This document shows positions 6,877 through 14,324 of a stretch of 16,708 bases of DNA, piece after piece. The stretch is from NCBI GenBank assembly GCA_025355255.1, contig JANYAA010000027.1:1-16708 (forward strand), in the 5' to 3' direction. The notes below the pieces were generated by a model. That model had not been told where the DNA came from and searched no databases. It was given only the letters and a program-made list of their open reading frames with translations. This DNA is from Chloroflexota bacterium (GTDB lineage: Bacteria; Chloroflexota; Limnocylindria; Limnocylindrales; CSP1-4). Every line of letters starts with the position of its first letter. Position 1 is the first letter of the stretch. The position numbers were made by a program, and so were the translations under genes.

Positions 6877-9320
6877 CGGAGCATGCGCGAGCGGTGATCA
6901 TCGGCGGGGGCGTCGGCGGGACGTCCATCGTCTACCACCTCGCGGAGCGCGGCTGGACTGACATCGTCCTGCTTGACCGCGCGGAGCTCACGTCGGGCTC
7001 CACCTTCCACAGCGCAGGGCTTGTGGGCCAGCTGCGGAGCTCCACAACGCTTACCCGGATGCTCATGTACAGCGTGGACCTGTACCGGCGTCTGGCGGGC
7101 GAGACCGGCGTGGACCCCGCGTGGCACGAGGTGGGCTCCCTGCGGCTGGCGTCCACGCAGGCGCGGTACGAGGAGCTGCACCGCCAGGTTGGCTGGGCGC
7201 GAACCTTTGGCCTGCCGATTGACCTGATTGGCGCGAAGGAGGCGCAGGAGCGCTTCCCTCTGATGACCACCGACGGCGTTCGGGGCGCGGTGTGGCTGCC
7301 CACGGACGGCTGGCTGGATCCGTCCAACCTCGCGTTTGCCCTGGCGGCCGGCGCCCGCAAGCGCGGCGCGCGCGTCCTCAACCACCACCGCGTCACGGCC
7401 ATCGGGGTGGAGCGCGGGCGCGTCACCGGTGTCTCGGGCGTGGCGCGCGGAGGCGAGCCGTTTGCCATCAGCGCCGACGTTGTGGTCAACGCCGGCGGCA
7501 TGTACGCCCCTGAGATAGGCCGCCTGGCCGGCATCAATGTGCCGCTCATCCCGATGGCGCACCAATACCTGCTCACTGCCGCCATTGACGGGGTCACGCG
7601 CAACCTGCCCCAGCTGCGCGACCCCGACAACCTCGTGTACTTCCGCGAGGAGACCGGCGGCCTGCTCATGGGCGGCTATGAGCGGAACCCGGCGCCGTGG
7701 TCCCTCGACGGCATTCCGGTCGATTTCAACCACAAACTGCTTGAGCCGGACTGGCCGCGCTTTGACGAGATCCTCGAGGGCGCCATCCGGCGCGTCCCCG
7801 CCATGGAGACGGCCGGCGTCACCAAGATGATCAACGGCCCCGAGGCCTTCACGCCCGACAACGAGTACATCCTCGGCGAGAGCGAGGTTGGCGGGCTGTT
7901 TGTGGCCGCGGGCTTCAGCGCGCACGGGATTGCGGGTGCCGGCGGCATCGGTCGCCAGATAGCGTCCTGGATTGTCGATGGCGAGCCGGAGCTGGATCTC
8001 TGGAAGATGGACATCCGGCGCTTTGGGCCGCAGTACCGGAGCCGGGCGTTCACGCTGGCCAAGGCGTACGAGAACTACGCCACCTACTACGACATCCACT
8101 ATCCCAACGAGGAGAAGGCAGCTGGCCGGCCGCTGCGCCTGTCGCCCGCGTACTCGCGGCTCGCCGCTCTGGGCGCCATCTTTGGCGAGAAGGGCGGCTG
8201 GGAGCGGCCAAACTGGTTTGCGCCAAACGCTGCGGGTGCGGCGCTTGAGGTGCTGGAGCCCCTTCGGCCGCGCGGCTGGGCAGGGGAGCACTGGCACCCG
8301 GCCATCGCAGCCGAGGCCCTGGCCACGCGGACCACGGCGGCGCTCTATGACGAGAGCTCGTTTGCCAAGATCGAGGTGGTGGGCCCCGGCGCGCTGGCGC
8401 TGCTCAGCTATCTGTGCGCAAACGAGGTGGACCGGCCTGTGGGCTCGGTCACGTACACGCAGCTGCTCAACCGCCGGGGCGGCATCGAGTGCGACCTGAC
8501 CGTGACGCGCACGGCCGAGGCCCGCTTCCTGTTGGTCACCGGAACCGCGTTTGGCAACCACGACACGGCGTGGATCCGCAAGCACGCGCCTACGGACGGG
8601 TCCGTGCTGATCAGCGACCTCACGTCGTCGCGGGTGGCGTTTGGCCTGTGGGGGCCGCGGGCGCGGGACATCCTGGCGGCGACCACCACTGACGACCTGT
8701 CCAACGAGGGCTTCCCGTACCTCACCGCGCGGCAGATCACCGTGGGCAACGTGCCGCTGCTGGCCGTGCGGGTGACCTACGTGGGGGAGCTGGGCTGGGA
8801 GCTCTATGCACCAAGCGAATACGGCGCCGTCCTCTGGGACGCGCTGTGGACCGCCGGCGCGCCTCACGGGTTGGTGGCGGGCGGCTACCGCGCCATCGAC
8901 GCCCTTCGCCTTGAGAAGGGCTACCGTGCCTGGGCCACCGACATCACGCCCGAGGAGACCCCGTTCGAGGCAGGTCTAGGCTTTGCCGTGCGGCTGGACA
9001 AGGGCCGGTTCCTGGGGAGCGAGGCCTTGCAGGCTGCGAAGGACGCGGGCCCGCGCAAGCGGCTCCGCTGCCTGGTGCTCGATGATGCGCGCTCGGTCTG
9101 CCTCGGCAACGAGCCCGTGCGCATTGGCGGCCGCGTGGTGGGCCGCGTGACGTCGGGCGGGTATGGCTTCACTGTGGAGCGCAGCATCGCGTATGCGTAC
9201 CTGCCGCCCGAGGTCGCCATCGGCACGCGTGGCGAGGTGGACGTGTTTGGCACATGGGTTGGCTTTGAGGTGGCGAAGGAGCCGCTGTTCGACCCGGGCG
9301 GCGCTCGCGTCAAGGCCTGA
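6873..9320 (+). CDS. FAD-dependent dehydrogenase with GcvT domain, dimethylglycine/sarcosine dehydrogenase family
   Basis: An 815-residue two-part enzyme of usual family length. The N-terminal FAD (DAO) domain has the dinucleotide motif GGGVGG (11-16) with Asp35 at the ribose-binding position. His46 in GSTFHSAGL matches the histidine that carries covalent FAD in mammalian dimethylglycine and sarcosine dehydrogenases (GSTWHAAG). His230 in MAHQY lies where the active-site His225 of Arthrobacter dimethylglycine oxidase sits. A linker domain (~380-435) leads to a folate-binding GcvT domain with GGIECD (536-541), YVGELGWELY (636-645) and ALRLEKGYRAW (677-687), then the barrel-like C-terminal part ending near LPPE (777-780). 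The reaction expected is oxidative N-demethylation of dimethylglycine, sarcosine or a related methylamine, with the one-carbon unit passed to tetrahydrofolate. GTG start, AGAGG (6861-6865) 7 nt upstream, overlapping the kinase stop by 4 bp. Which N-methyl substrate is used cannot be told from sequence. Confidence 0.92.
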   Translation: MTEHARAVIIGGGVGGTSIVYHLAERGWTDIVLLDRAELTSGSTFHSAGLVGQLRSSTTLTRMLMYSVDLYRRLAGETGVDPAWHEVGSLRLASTQARYEELHRQVGWARTFGLPIDLIGAKEAQERFPLMTTDGVRGAVWLPTDGWLDPSNLAFALAAGARKRGARVLNHHRVTAIGVERGRVTGVSGVARGGEPFAISADVVVNAGGMYAPEIGRLAGINVPLIPMAHQYLLTAAIDGVTRNLPQLRDPDNLVYFREETGGLLMGGYERNPAPWSLDGIPVDFNHKLLEPDWPRFDEILEGAIRRVPAMETAGVTKMINGPEAFTPDNEYILGESEVGGLFVAAGFSAHGIAGAGGIGRQIASWIVDGEPELDLWKMDIRRFGPQYRSRAFTLAKAYENYATYYDIHYPNEEKAAGRPLRLSPAYSRLAALGAIFGEKGGWERPNWFAPNAAGAALEVLEPLRPRGWAGEHWHPAIAAEALATRTTAALYDESSFAKIEVVGPGALALLSYLCANEVDRPVGSVTYTQLLNRRGGIECDLTVTRTAEARFLLVTGTAFGNHDTAWIRKHAPTDGSVLISDLTSSRVAFGLWGPRARDILAATTTDDLSNEGFPYLTARQITVGNVPLLAVRVTYVGELGWELYAPSEYGAVLWDALWTAGAPHGLVAGGYRAIDALRLEKGYRAWATDITPEETPFEAGLGFAVRLDKGRFLGSEALQAAKDAGPRKRLRCLVLDDARSVCLGNEPVRIGGRVVGRVTSGGYGFTVERSIAYAYLPPEVAIGTRGEVDVFGTWVGFEVAKEPLFDPGGARVKA

Positions 9321-9340
9321 GAGCGGGCATCATTCTGGCC

Positions 9341-10177
9341 ATGAGTGAAGCCGCGTTTGGTCCCGCCTGGTCTGCTTCGCTTGCCCGCGTGCCCGAGACC
9401 ACGATGCGCGAGTGGCTCGCGCTGGCGATGGAATGCTGCGACGTGGCCGACGTCATCGCGTTGCAGCATTTCCGGAGCGATTTGAGCCCCGAGCGCAAGC
9501 CTGACCGCTCGTTTGTGACCGTCGCGGACCAGGGGATCGAGCGTGAGATTCGGGCGCGGATCAAGGACCGCTACCCCACGCACGGGCTGGTGGGGGAGGA
9601 GTACGGCACGGCGGACGGCGACGCCGAGACCCGCTGGTACATCGACCCGATTGACGGGACGCACAACTTCATCCGCGGCGTGCCGCTGTTCGGGACGCTG
9701 ATCGGCATCGAGCACGAGGGCGAGCTCCAAGTCGGTGTGATGTCCGCGCCGGCTATGCGCCAGCGCTGGTTCGCCTTTCGGGGCGGTGGAGCGTGGGCGC
9801 GCGGGCTCGACGGGGAGCGGCAGATCCGGGTCTCCACGGTGACCGCTCTCGAGGACTCGCAGCTGCTTTATGGGTCCAGCCGCGAAACCGCCCGATCCGG
9901 CCTGATGCCCGGCTTTGATTCGCTGATTGCAGATGCTTGGCGCGAGCGCGGGTTCGGCGACTTCTGGGGCTACGCGCTGGTGGCGGAAGGCGCCGCCGAG
10001 GCGATGTTCGAAGTCGGCATGTACCCCTGGGATCTGGCCGGACCCGTGGTGGTGATCGAGGAGGCGGGCGGCCGGGTCACCGATGTGAACGGCGAGCGCC
10101 GGATTGACGCGCCGTCGTTCGTGGGCTCCAACGGGCACCTCCACGAGGAGATTCTGCGCCGTCTCCGAGCCGGCTGA
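9341..10177 (+). CDS. Inositol-monophosphatase-family phosphatase, HisN (histidinol-phosphatase)-like
   Basis: A 278-residue Mg2+-dependent phosphatase of the FIG/IMPase fold. Metal ligands are visible in VGEEYG (84-89, Glu86/Glu87), in the hallmark DPIDGTHNF (102-110; Asp102, Asp105) and in YPWDLAGP (219-226; Asp221), followed by EEAGGRVTD (230-238). The stretch GDFWGYALVAEGAAEAMFE (196-214) resembles the HisN branch (histidinol-phosphatase of actinobacterial type) more than classical inositol monophosphatases. No other histidine genes are nearby, so it may equally hydrolyse another small phosphate ester. Its position 20 nt after the dehydrogenase and one gene after a kinase-like protein invites the idea that it acts on a phosphorylated amine intermediate, which is speculation. 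The ATG at 9341 lacks a clear ribosome binding site. ATG at 9404 (Met22), just before the conserved helix, is an alternative start. Confidence 0.85.
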   Translation: MSEAAFGPAWSASLARVPETTMREWLALAMECCDVADVIALQHFRSDLSPERKPDRSFVTVADQGIEREIRARIKDRYPTHGLVGEEYGTADGDAETRWYIDPIDGTHNFIRGVPLFGTLIGIEHEGELQVGVMSAPAMRQRWFAFRGGGAWARGLDGERQIRVSTVTALEDSQLLYGSSRETARSGLMPGFDSLIADAWRERGFGDFWGYALVAEGAAEAMFEVGMYPWDLAGPVVVIEEAGGRVTDVNGERRIDAPSFVGSNGHLHEEILRRLRAG

Positions 10178-10237
10178 GCCTGCGTCAGCGGCGCCTGGCG
10201 AAGCTCCCCGCAACAAGCAGCGCGAGGACTGCGCCGC

Positions 10238-10258
10238 CGATCCCTCGTCGCGGGATCG
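10238..10258. terminator. Inverted repeat in the convergent gap, possible bidirectional terminator
   Basis: CGATCCC (10238-10244) and GGGATCG (10252-10258) form a perfect 7-bp stem with a 7-nt loop. It sits in the 128-nt gap (10178-10305) where the plus-strand and minus-strand gene sets converge, so it could end both transcripts. No T-runs flank it. Nothing else was recognised in this gap. Confidence 0.4.
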
Positions 10259-10305
10259 CTCAGCTCACTCGGCCGGATCACGCTCTCCCCTCCGAAACGC
10301 TAGGG

Positions 10306-10983
10306 TCAGCCGCGGTCCCGGCGGGCCAGCGCGAAGACGATGCCCGCGCCTACCACCCCGACGGCGAACCCGGTGGCGATGGACACGTCGAACGCGATGC
10401 CTGCACCTGCCACGAGCAGGCTGGCCGCGATCGCGAGAACACCCACAACCAGCGCCCCGAACCCCACCGCTGCCTTGCGCGAACCGGTGTCGCGCAGACC
10501 CGGCGCCGGCGGTGCAATGGCGTGGGCGAGCGACCCGTCCGAGACGTCCCCCGCAGAGAGCTCCACCAGGTGCTCGGCGTCCACCGAGAGCGACTCAACG
10601 ATGTCCCGATCCACCAGGTCGGCAACCACGGCCGCCGCCGCCGCATCCTCAAGCGCTTGCGCGACTGACACGCGATCGTCAACGGTCCCTTGGGAGAGAC
10701 CCCAGTTCAGGCCGATAAACGTGGGGTGCAGGCTGCCAGCGGAGTAGCGGTTCATAACCGCCTCGCGCGCCTGTGCGCGAGCCTCCGCAAGCAGTTCCGT
10801 GCGGCCGTGCTTCTCGGCAGCCTCCCTGCAGACCTGAAGCAGGCTTGCGCGCGCTGCACCGTGATCCCGGCGCATGCCCATGCGGGCGAGCTCGTCAGGC
10901 GTCAGCCGGTCAAACCCTTCAAACAGCGCCTCAAGTCGCGCCCGCGCCTGGTCCTCGCCGTGTTCACGCTCGTGCTCATCCAT
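10306..10983 (-). CDS. Hypothetical protein with C-terminal two-helix membrane domain
   Basis: A 225-residue protein I do not recognise. The N-terminal 1-150 is soluble, charged and probably helical (acidic and Ala-rich, for example EHEREHGEDQARARLEALFE), with a more distinctive centre NRYSAGSLHPTFIGLNWGLSQG (78-99). Residues 171-193 and about 199-220 are Gly/Ala/Val-rich membrane segments, ending in RRDRG. The predicted arrangement is a cytoplasmic domain held at the membrane by a helical hairpin. It lies 16 nt downstream of the aminotransferase gene on the same strand and is probably the last gene of the pot operon. ATG start, with only weak ribosome-binding sequence. The coding frame is uninterrupted, and its operon position suggests it is a real gene. 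It could be an accessory to the transporter, but no motif shows this. Confidence 0.7.
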   Translation of the reverse strand: MDEHEREHGEDQARARLEALFEGFDRLTPDELARMGMRRDHGAARASLLQVCREAAEKHGRTELLAEARAQAREAVMNRYSAGSLHPTFIGLNWGLSQGTVDDRVSVAQALEDAAAAAVVADLVDRDIVESLSVDAEHLVELSAGDVSDGSLAHAIAPPAPGLRDTGSRKAAVGFGALVVGVLAIAASLLVAGAGIAFDVSIATGFAVGVVGAGIVFALARRDRG

Positions 10984-10999
10984 GGCACGAGTCTGCGCG

Positions 11000-12343
11000 T
11001 CACGCTCCGGCGGCGTCTAGTGCTTCGGCGATGATCCGGAGGGCCAGATCGACCTCTTCCGCCGTTGTGACGAGCGGCGGAATGATCCGGACGACATTGA
11101 CATACGTGCCCGCGGTGAGAAGCATCAGCCGCTGCTCAAAGCACGCGGCCTGGACACGCTTGGTCAGGGCGGCATCCGGGACACGTCCGTCGCCCACGCC
11201 GGCCTTGATGAACTCCATGGCAACCATGAGCCCCAACCCCCGGACGTCGCCGATGGAGGGGTGCTTTGCCTGGAGCGCCCGAAGGCCAGCCATGAATTGG
11301 GCGCCGCGCTCGCGCGCGTTTTCGATGAGGTGCTCGTCCTCAATCACGTCCAGCGTGGCCATCGCGGCGGCGCAGGCCACGACGTTGCCGCCGTACGTGC
11401 CGCCATGGGAGCCGGGGGGGAACTTGGCCATGATGTCGGCCCGGGCGAGGATGCCTGACAGCGGCAGACCTGAGGCGATGCCCTTGGCCATGACGAGGAT
11501 GTCCGGCTCCACGTCCCAGTGCTCGACCGCGAACATCTCACCGGTGCGGCCGAAGCCCGTCTGCACCTCGTCGGCGATCAGCAGGATCCCGTGCTGCCGC
11601 GTGATCTCCCGGAGCCGCGGTAGAAAGCCTGGCGGCGGCACGATATAGCCGCCCTCGCCCACGACGGGCTCGATGATGATGGCCGCCACCTTGTCGGGGT
11701 ACACCAGCTGGTGGAACAGCAGGTCCAGCTGCTCTTCCCAGTCGCAGGTGCAGGCGGCCGGGTCGTGGCCCCCGCCAGAGGCGCGATAGCAATAGGGGAG
11801 CGCCGCGTGGTAGACGGACCCAGGCAACGGCTCAAACGCGCCGCGGTAGACGTCCTTGGCGGCCGTGAGCGCCATGGCCTGGCCGGTGCGCCCGTGGAAG
11901 CCGTAGCGGAAGGCGATGATCGCCGGGCGCCCCGTGGCCACGCGGGCGAGCTTGACCGCGGCCTCAACTGCTTCGGCGCCCGAGTTGGAGAGGAACGCGG
12001 TCCAAGGGCCGCCCGGCAGCAGGTGGGCCAGCCGGTCGTAGAGGCGCAGCCCCGCCTCGTGGTAGACGATGTTCTGCTGCCCGTGCAGGAGCTTGGCGGC
12101 CTGGGCAGCAACGGCGGCAGCGACACGCGGATGCGCGTGGCCCGTGTTGGTCACGCCGATCCCCGACGTGTAGTCGAGGTAGCGTTCGCTCTCTGGCGTC
12201 ACCAGCCAGCTGCCCTCGCCGTGGTCCACGACGAGGTTGAAGATGCGGCCCCACACGGGCGGCACCACCGAGCGGTCGGGCAGGGTTGAGGCGGGCGCGG
12301 CGGAAGGGCCGGATCGGGCGGACCGGGGGACGGTGTCAACCAT
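11000..12343 (-). CDS. Class III PLP-dependent aminotransferase, GabT / putrescine aminotransferase type
   Basis: A 447-residue fold-type I PLP enzyme. Cofactor residues are visible: SGAEA (121-125) binding the PLP phosphate, FHGRT (149-153), IIEPVVGEGG (223-232), Asp258 in ADEVQTGFGRTG (257-268) pairing with the pyridine nitrogen, and the Schiff-base Lys287 in VMAKGIASGLPLSG. The pattern fits omega-amine transaminases such as 4-aminobutyrate or putrescine aminotransferase, which pass an amino group to 2-oxoglutarate or pyruvate. A segment after PYCYR (183-187) carries Cys185, Cys198 and Cys200 and is longer than in enterobacterial GabT; similar Cys-containing segments occur in some relatives. 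The gene follows the polyamine-type transporter in the same operon, which supports catabolism of the imported amine. The start is ATG 12343, with AGGAG 6 nt upstream. A longer frame to 12454 would overlap potC and is rejected. An alternative role is a class III phospho-lyase, less likely given the GabT-like active-site segments. Confidence 0.88.
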   Translation of the reverse strand: MVDTVPRSARSGPSAAPASTLPDRSVVPPVWGRIFNLVVDHGEGSWLVTPESERYLDYTSGIGVTNTGHAHPRVAAAVAAQAAKLLHGQQNIVYHEAGLRLYDRLAHLLPGGPWTAFLSNSGAEAVEAAVKLARVATGRPAIIAFRYGFHGRTGQAMALTAAKDVYRGAFEPLPGSVYHAALPYCYRASGGGHDPAACTCDWEEQLDLLFHQLVYPDKVAAIIIEPVVGEGGYIVPPPGFLPRLREITRQHGILLIADEVQTGFGRTGEMFAVEHWDVEPDILVMAKGIASGLPLSGILARADIMAKFPPGSHGGTYGGNVVACAAAMATLDVIEDEHLIENARERGAQFMAGLRALQAKHPSIGDVRGLGLMVAMEFIKAGVGDGRVPDAALTKRVQAACFEQRLMLLTAGTYVNVVRIIPPLVTTAEEVDLALRIIAEALDAAGA

Positions 12344-12349
12344 GTCGGA

Positions 12350-12354
12350 CTCCT
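12350..12354 (-). promoter_or_regulatory. Ribosome binding site that decides the aminotransferase start
   Basis: AGGAG on the minus strand lies 6 nt before ATG 12343. It sits in the 31-nt gap after the potC stop, so it argues against the longer in-frame reading that would begin inside potC. Confidence 0.75.
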
Positions 12355-12374
12355 GCTGGACGTCGGCCGCGAGG

Positions 12375-13256
12375 CTAGCGCTTGTTCGAGCGACGCGAAG
12401 CGAGCGTGGTGACGAAGACTGCCCCAACGGCAACCAGGAAGATAATCGTGCCAATGACGTTGACCTGCACGGGGATGCCGATCTTGGCCTTCGCGTAGAT
12501 GAACATCGGGAACGTCTGCGTCTTGCCGGCTGAGAAGTTCGTAATGACGAAGTCGTCGATGGAGAGGCTGAACGCCAGCAGCGCGCCCGCCACCACGCCT
12601 GGCAGGATCAGCGGAAAGGTCACCCGGCGGAACGTCTCCCACTCGTTGGCGTAGAGGTCCGCGGCTGCCTCCTCGAGATGGCGCGGGAAGCCCGCCAGCC
12701 GTGCGCGCACCGTCACCACCACGTAGCTGATGTTGAACATCACGTGGGCGATCAGGATGGTCACAAAGTTGAGCGGGAAGAACGGCGCCGCACCGATCGC
12801 CACGAACAGCGTCAGGAGCGAGGCACCCATGATGATCTCGGGCGTGGCCATCGGCAGGAAGATCAGCGCGTTGATAGGCGCTCGCCCGCGGAAGCGGTAG
12901 CGCTCAAGGGCGATCGCCACAAGCGTTCCCAAGATCGTGGAGATCAGCGTGGACAGGAACGCGATCTCGAGGCTCAGGGCCACGGCCTCTGGCAGCCCCG
13001 AGACGCCAAACGGGTTGAGCCAGTACTTCAGCGTGAAGCCGCTCCACAGGAAGTTGGAGCGCCCAGGCGGGTTGTTGAAGCTGAACAGGATGATGACGAA
13101 CACGGGCAGCAGCAGGTAGATGACCGCCAGCAGCGTGTAGACGATGAGCAGGTAGCGGTCCGCGATGCGTCCCAGCACGCCGCGGGCGCCACCGCGCGGG
13201 CGGGCACTGGCGCCGCGCGCCTCTCCCCGAGGTGCGGCGGTCTTGGCTGTTGCCAT
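12375..13256 (-). CDS. potC: Polyamine-type ABC transporter permease PotC
   Basis: A 293-residue inner-membrane permease of the MetI/BPD family with about six hydrophobic helices. The N-terminal 30 residues are basic and Ala/Arg-rich, then the first helix starts at YLLIVYTLLAVIYLLLPVFV. The cytoplasmic EAA loop that docks on the ATPase is intact and canonical: EEAAADLYANEWETFRRVTF (195-214) followed by PLILPG (215-220). Together with FNNPPGRSNFLWSGF (60-74) near the N-terminus this fits PotC, the second permease of spermidine/putrescine importers. Its ATG overlaps the potB stop (TGATG) and is preceded by GGGGAG 6 nt upstream inside potB, so the two permeases are translationally coupled. It forms the channel with PotB. 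The substrate is inferred from the whole system. Confidence 0.92.
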   Translation of the reverse strand: MATAKTAAPRGEARGASARPRGGARGVLGRIADRYLLIVYTLLAVIYLLLPVFVIILFSFNNPPGRSNFLWSGFTLKYWLNPFGVSGLPEAVALSLEIAFLSTLISTILGTLVAIALERYRFRGRAPINALIFLPMATPEIIMGASLLTLFVAIGAAPFFPLNFVTILIAHVMFNISYVVVTVRARLAGFPRHLEEAAADLYANEWETFRRVTFPLILPGVVAGALLAFSLSIDDFVITNFSAGKTQTFPMFIYAKAKIGIPVQVNVIGTIIFLVAVGAVFVTTLASRRSNKR

Positions 13257-14275
13257 CAGATTCTCCCCGCGCTGGCCGAGAGCTCCTCGGTGCCGAGGAT
13301 GCGCGCGTAGATCGCCACGACCACCAGGACGCCTGCCATGAGCATGAACGACAGCGCCGAGGCGGCCGGGTAGTCGTTCTGGGTAAGAAACTTGTTCTGG
13401 ATGACGTTGCCGATCATCGTGGTGTCGGGGTTGCCCAGCAGCTCCGCGTTGATGTAATCACCGATCGCCGGGATGAACGTCAGGAGCGAGCCCGCAAACA
13501 CACCAGGTACGGACAGCGGGAACGTGACCCGCACAAACGATTCGGAGATGAAGAACCAGCCGACCCCGGCGCCCACGATGCCGCCGACGATGCCCGTGAT
13601 CAGGAAGTCCCATTCGAAGGCGACGCCCAGCACGGTGGCCAGCCCGCCGCCCACGACGAAGCCCACGATGGCGCCGCCCGGACGCCACGGCCCGGCGTAG
13701 AGGTCACGGGCGGCCTCGACAAGCCGGAAGTCGATCTTCTCTACGGCGACATACACGGGCAGCGTCATAAACGGGAGGAACGCATAGGTGATGCCGGAGA
13801 TCACCGCGATCGGCGTGGCCAGGAGGCGGAACTCCGGTGACACGCCCGGGAGCATGTGGATCACCCGCAAGATGGGCGAGTCATCGCTCAGCAGGATGGT
13901 CCAGCTGATGGTCCGCAGCAGGAAGCTTGTGAAGAACGGGGCCACCACCAAGAAGAGCAGCACGTTCTTGAACCGGCCGCCGCGGAACGCGATGGTGTAG
14001 GCGAGCGGGTAGGCGATGAGGAAGGTGAGCACCGTAGCCGCGCCCGCGTACATGATCGAGCGCCCGTACATCGGCGCGTACGACGCCAGGGCCTTGGTGT
14101 AGTTGGTGTAGTTGTCAAACGAGAAGGTGAAGCCCGTCTCCAGCGACCCGCTCCAGAAGCTGGACTGGAGCATCTGCACAGCCGGATACAGGTAGAAGAC
14201 GAGCAGCCACAACACGCCCGGCGACAGCAGGGCGACTGGCGCAATCCAGCGGTGACGCTTGAGCAGGGTTCCCAT
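13256..14275 (-). CDS. potB: Polyamine-type ABC transporter permease PotB with an interrupted EAA loop
   Basis: A 339-residue MetI-family permease, longer than the usual 280-300. The N-terminal half is typical: first helix from about 11, then YGRSIMYAGAATVLTFLIAYPLAY (70-93) and APFFTSFLLRTISWTILL (112-129). The EAA loop begins normally with EAARDLYAGPW (187-197) but continues into about 47 extra, mostly hydrophobic, glycine-rich residues. The loop then resumes with SFVRVTFPLSVPG (246-258) and the expected next helix (GSLLTFIPAIGDYINAELLG). In PotC the distance from the loop Glu to the final Gly is 24 residues; here it is 71. The frame is unbroken, so this is an in-frame insertion and not a frameshift. 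ATG start; GGAGGG lies 13 nt upstream, rather far. It is 49 nt after potD and overlaps potC by one base. It should pair with PotC as the channel. Confidence 0.92.
   Translation of the reverse strand: MGTLLKRHRWIAPVALLSPGVLWLLVFYLYPAVQMLQSSFWSGSLETGFTFSFDNYTNYTKALASYAPMYGRSIMYAGAATVLTFLIAYPLAYTIAFRGGRFKNVLLFLVVAPFFTSFLLRTISWTILLSDDSPILRVIHMLPGVSPEFRLLATPIAVISGITYAFLPFMTLPVYVAVEKIDFRLVEAARDLYAGPWRPGGAIVGFVVGGGLATVLGVAFEWDFLITGIVGGIVGAGVGWFFISESFVRVTFPLSVPGVFAGSLLTFIPAIGDYINAELLGNPDTTMIGNVIQNKFLTQNDYPAASALSFMLMAGVLVVVAIYARILGTEELSASAGRI
13541..13681 (-). other. In-frame 47-codon insertion splitting the PotB EAA coupling loop
   Basis: Codons 199-245 of potB have no counterpart in the matching loop of PotC (Trp206-Glu-Thr-Phe209), where only two residues separate the loop Trp and Phe. 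Here Trp197 and Phe247 are 50 residues apart. The extra part has two hydrophobic stretches, about 202-220 (AIVGFVVGGGLATVLGVAF) and 224-243 (FLITGIVGGIVGAGVGWFFI), joined by a short acidic turn (EWD). GxxxG-like glycine spacing is repeated. A pair of helices would return the chain to the same side of the membrane, keeping the topology of the rest. The exact edges are uncertain by a few codons. Confidence 0.8.
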
Positions 14276-14324
14276 GAAGGGGACCAGACCCTCCGGGCTT
14301 CGAATGTGGCGAACAGGATAGGCG

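Noticed and set aside
4720..8867. Two very long minus-strand open frames (about 690 codons each) opposite the permease, kinase and dehydrogenase genes
   Set aside because: Composition is rich in Arg, Ala, Gly, His and Asp with no hydrophobic core or known motif. They mirror strongly supported plus-strand genes.
12678..13310. Plus-strand open frame opposite potC, highly charged (rich in Arg, Glu, Asp, Gln, His)
   Set aside because: It is the complement of a membrane protein gene, where hydrophobic codons read as charged residues on the other strand. potC has clear motifs and a ribosome binding site.
13256..14275. Possibility that the extra PotB residues result from two compensating frameshifts
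   Set aside because: The added residues form two clean hydrophobic segments and add a whole number of codons, with correct family sequence on both sides. Shifted frames would not normally give that.
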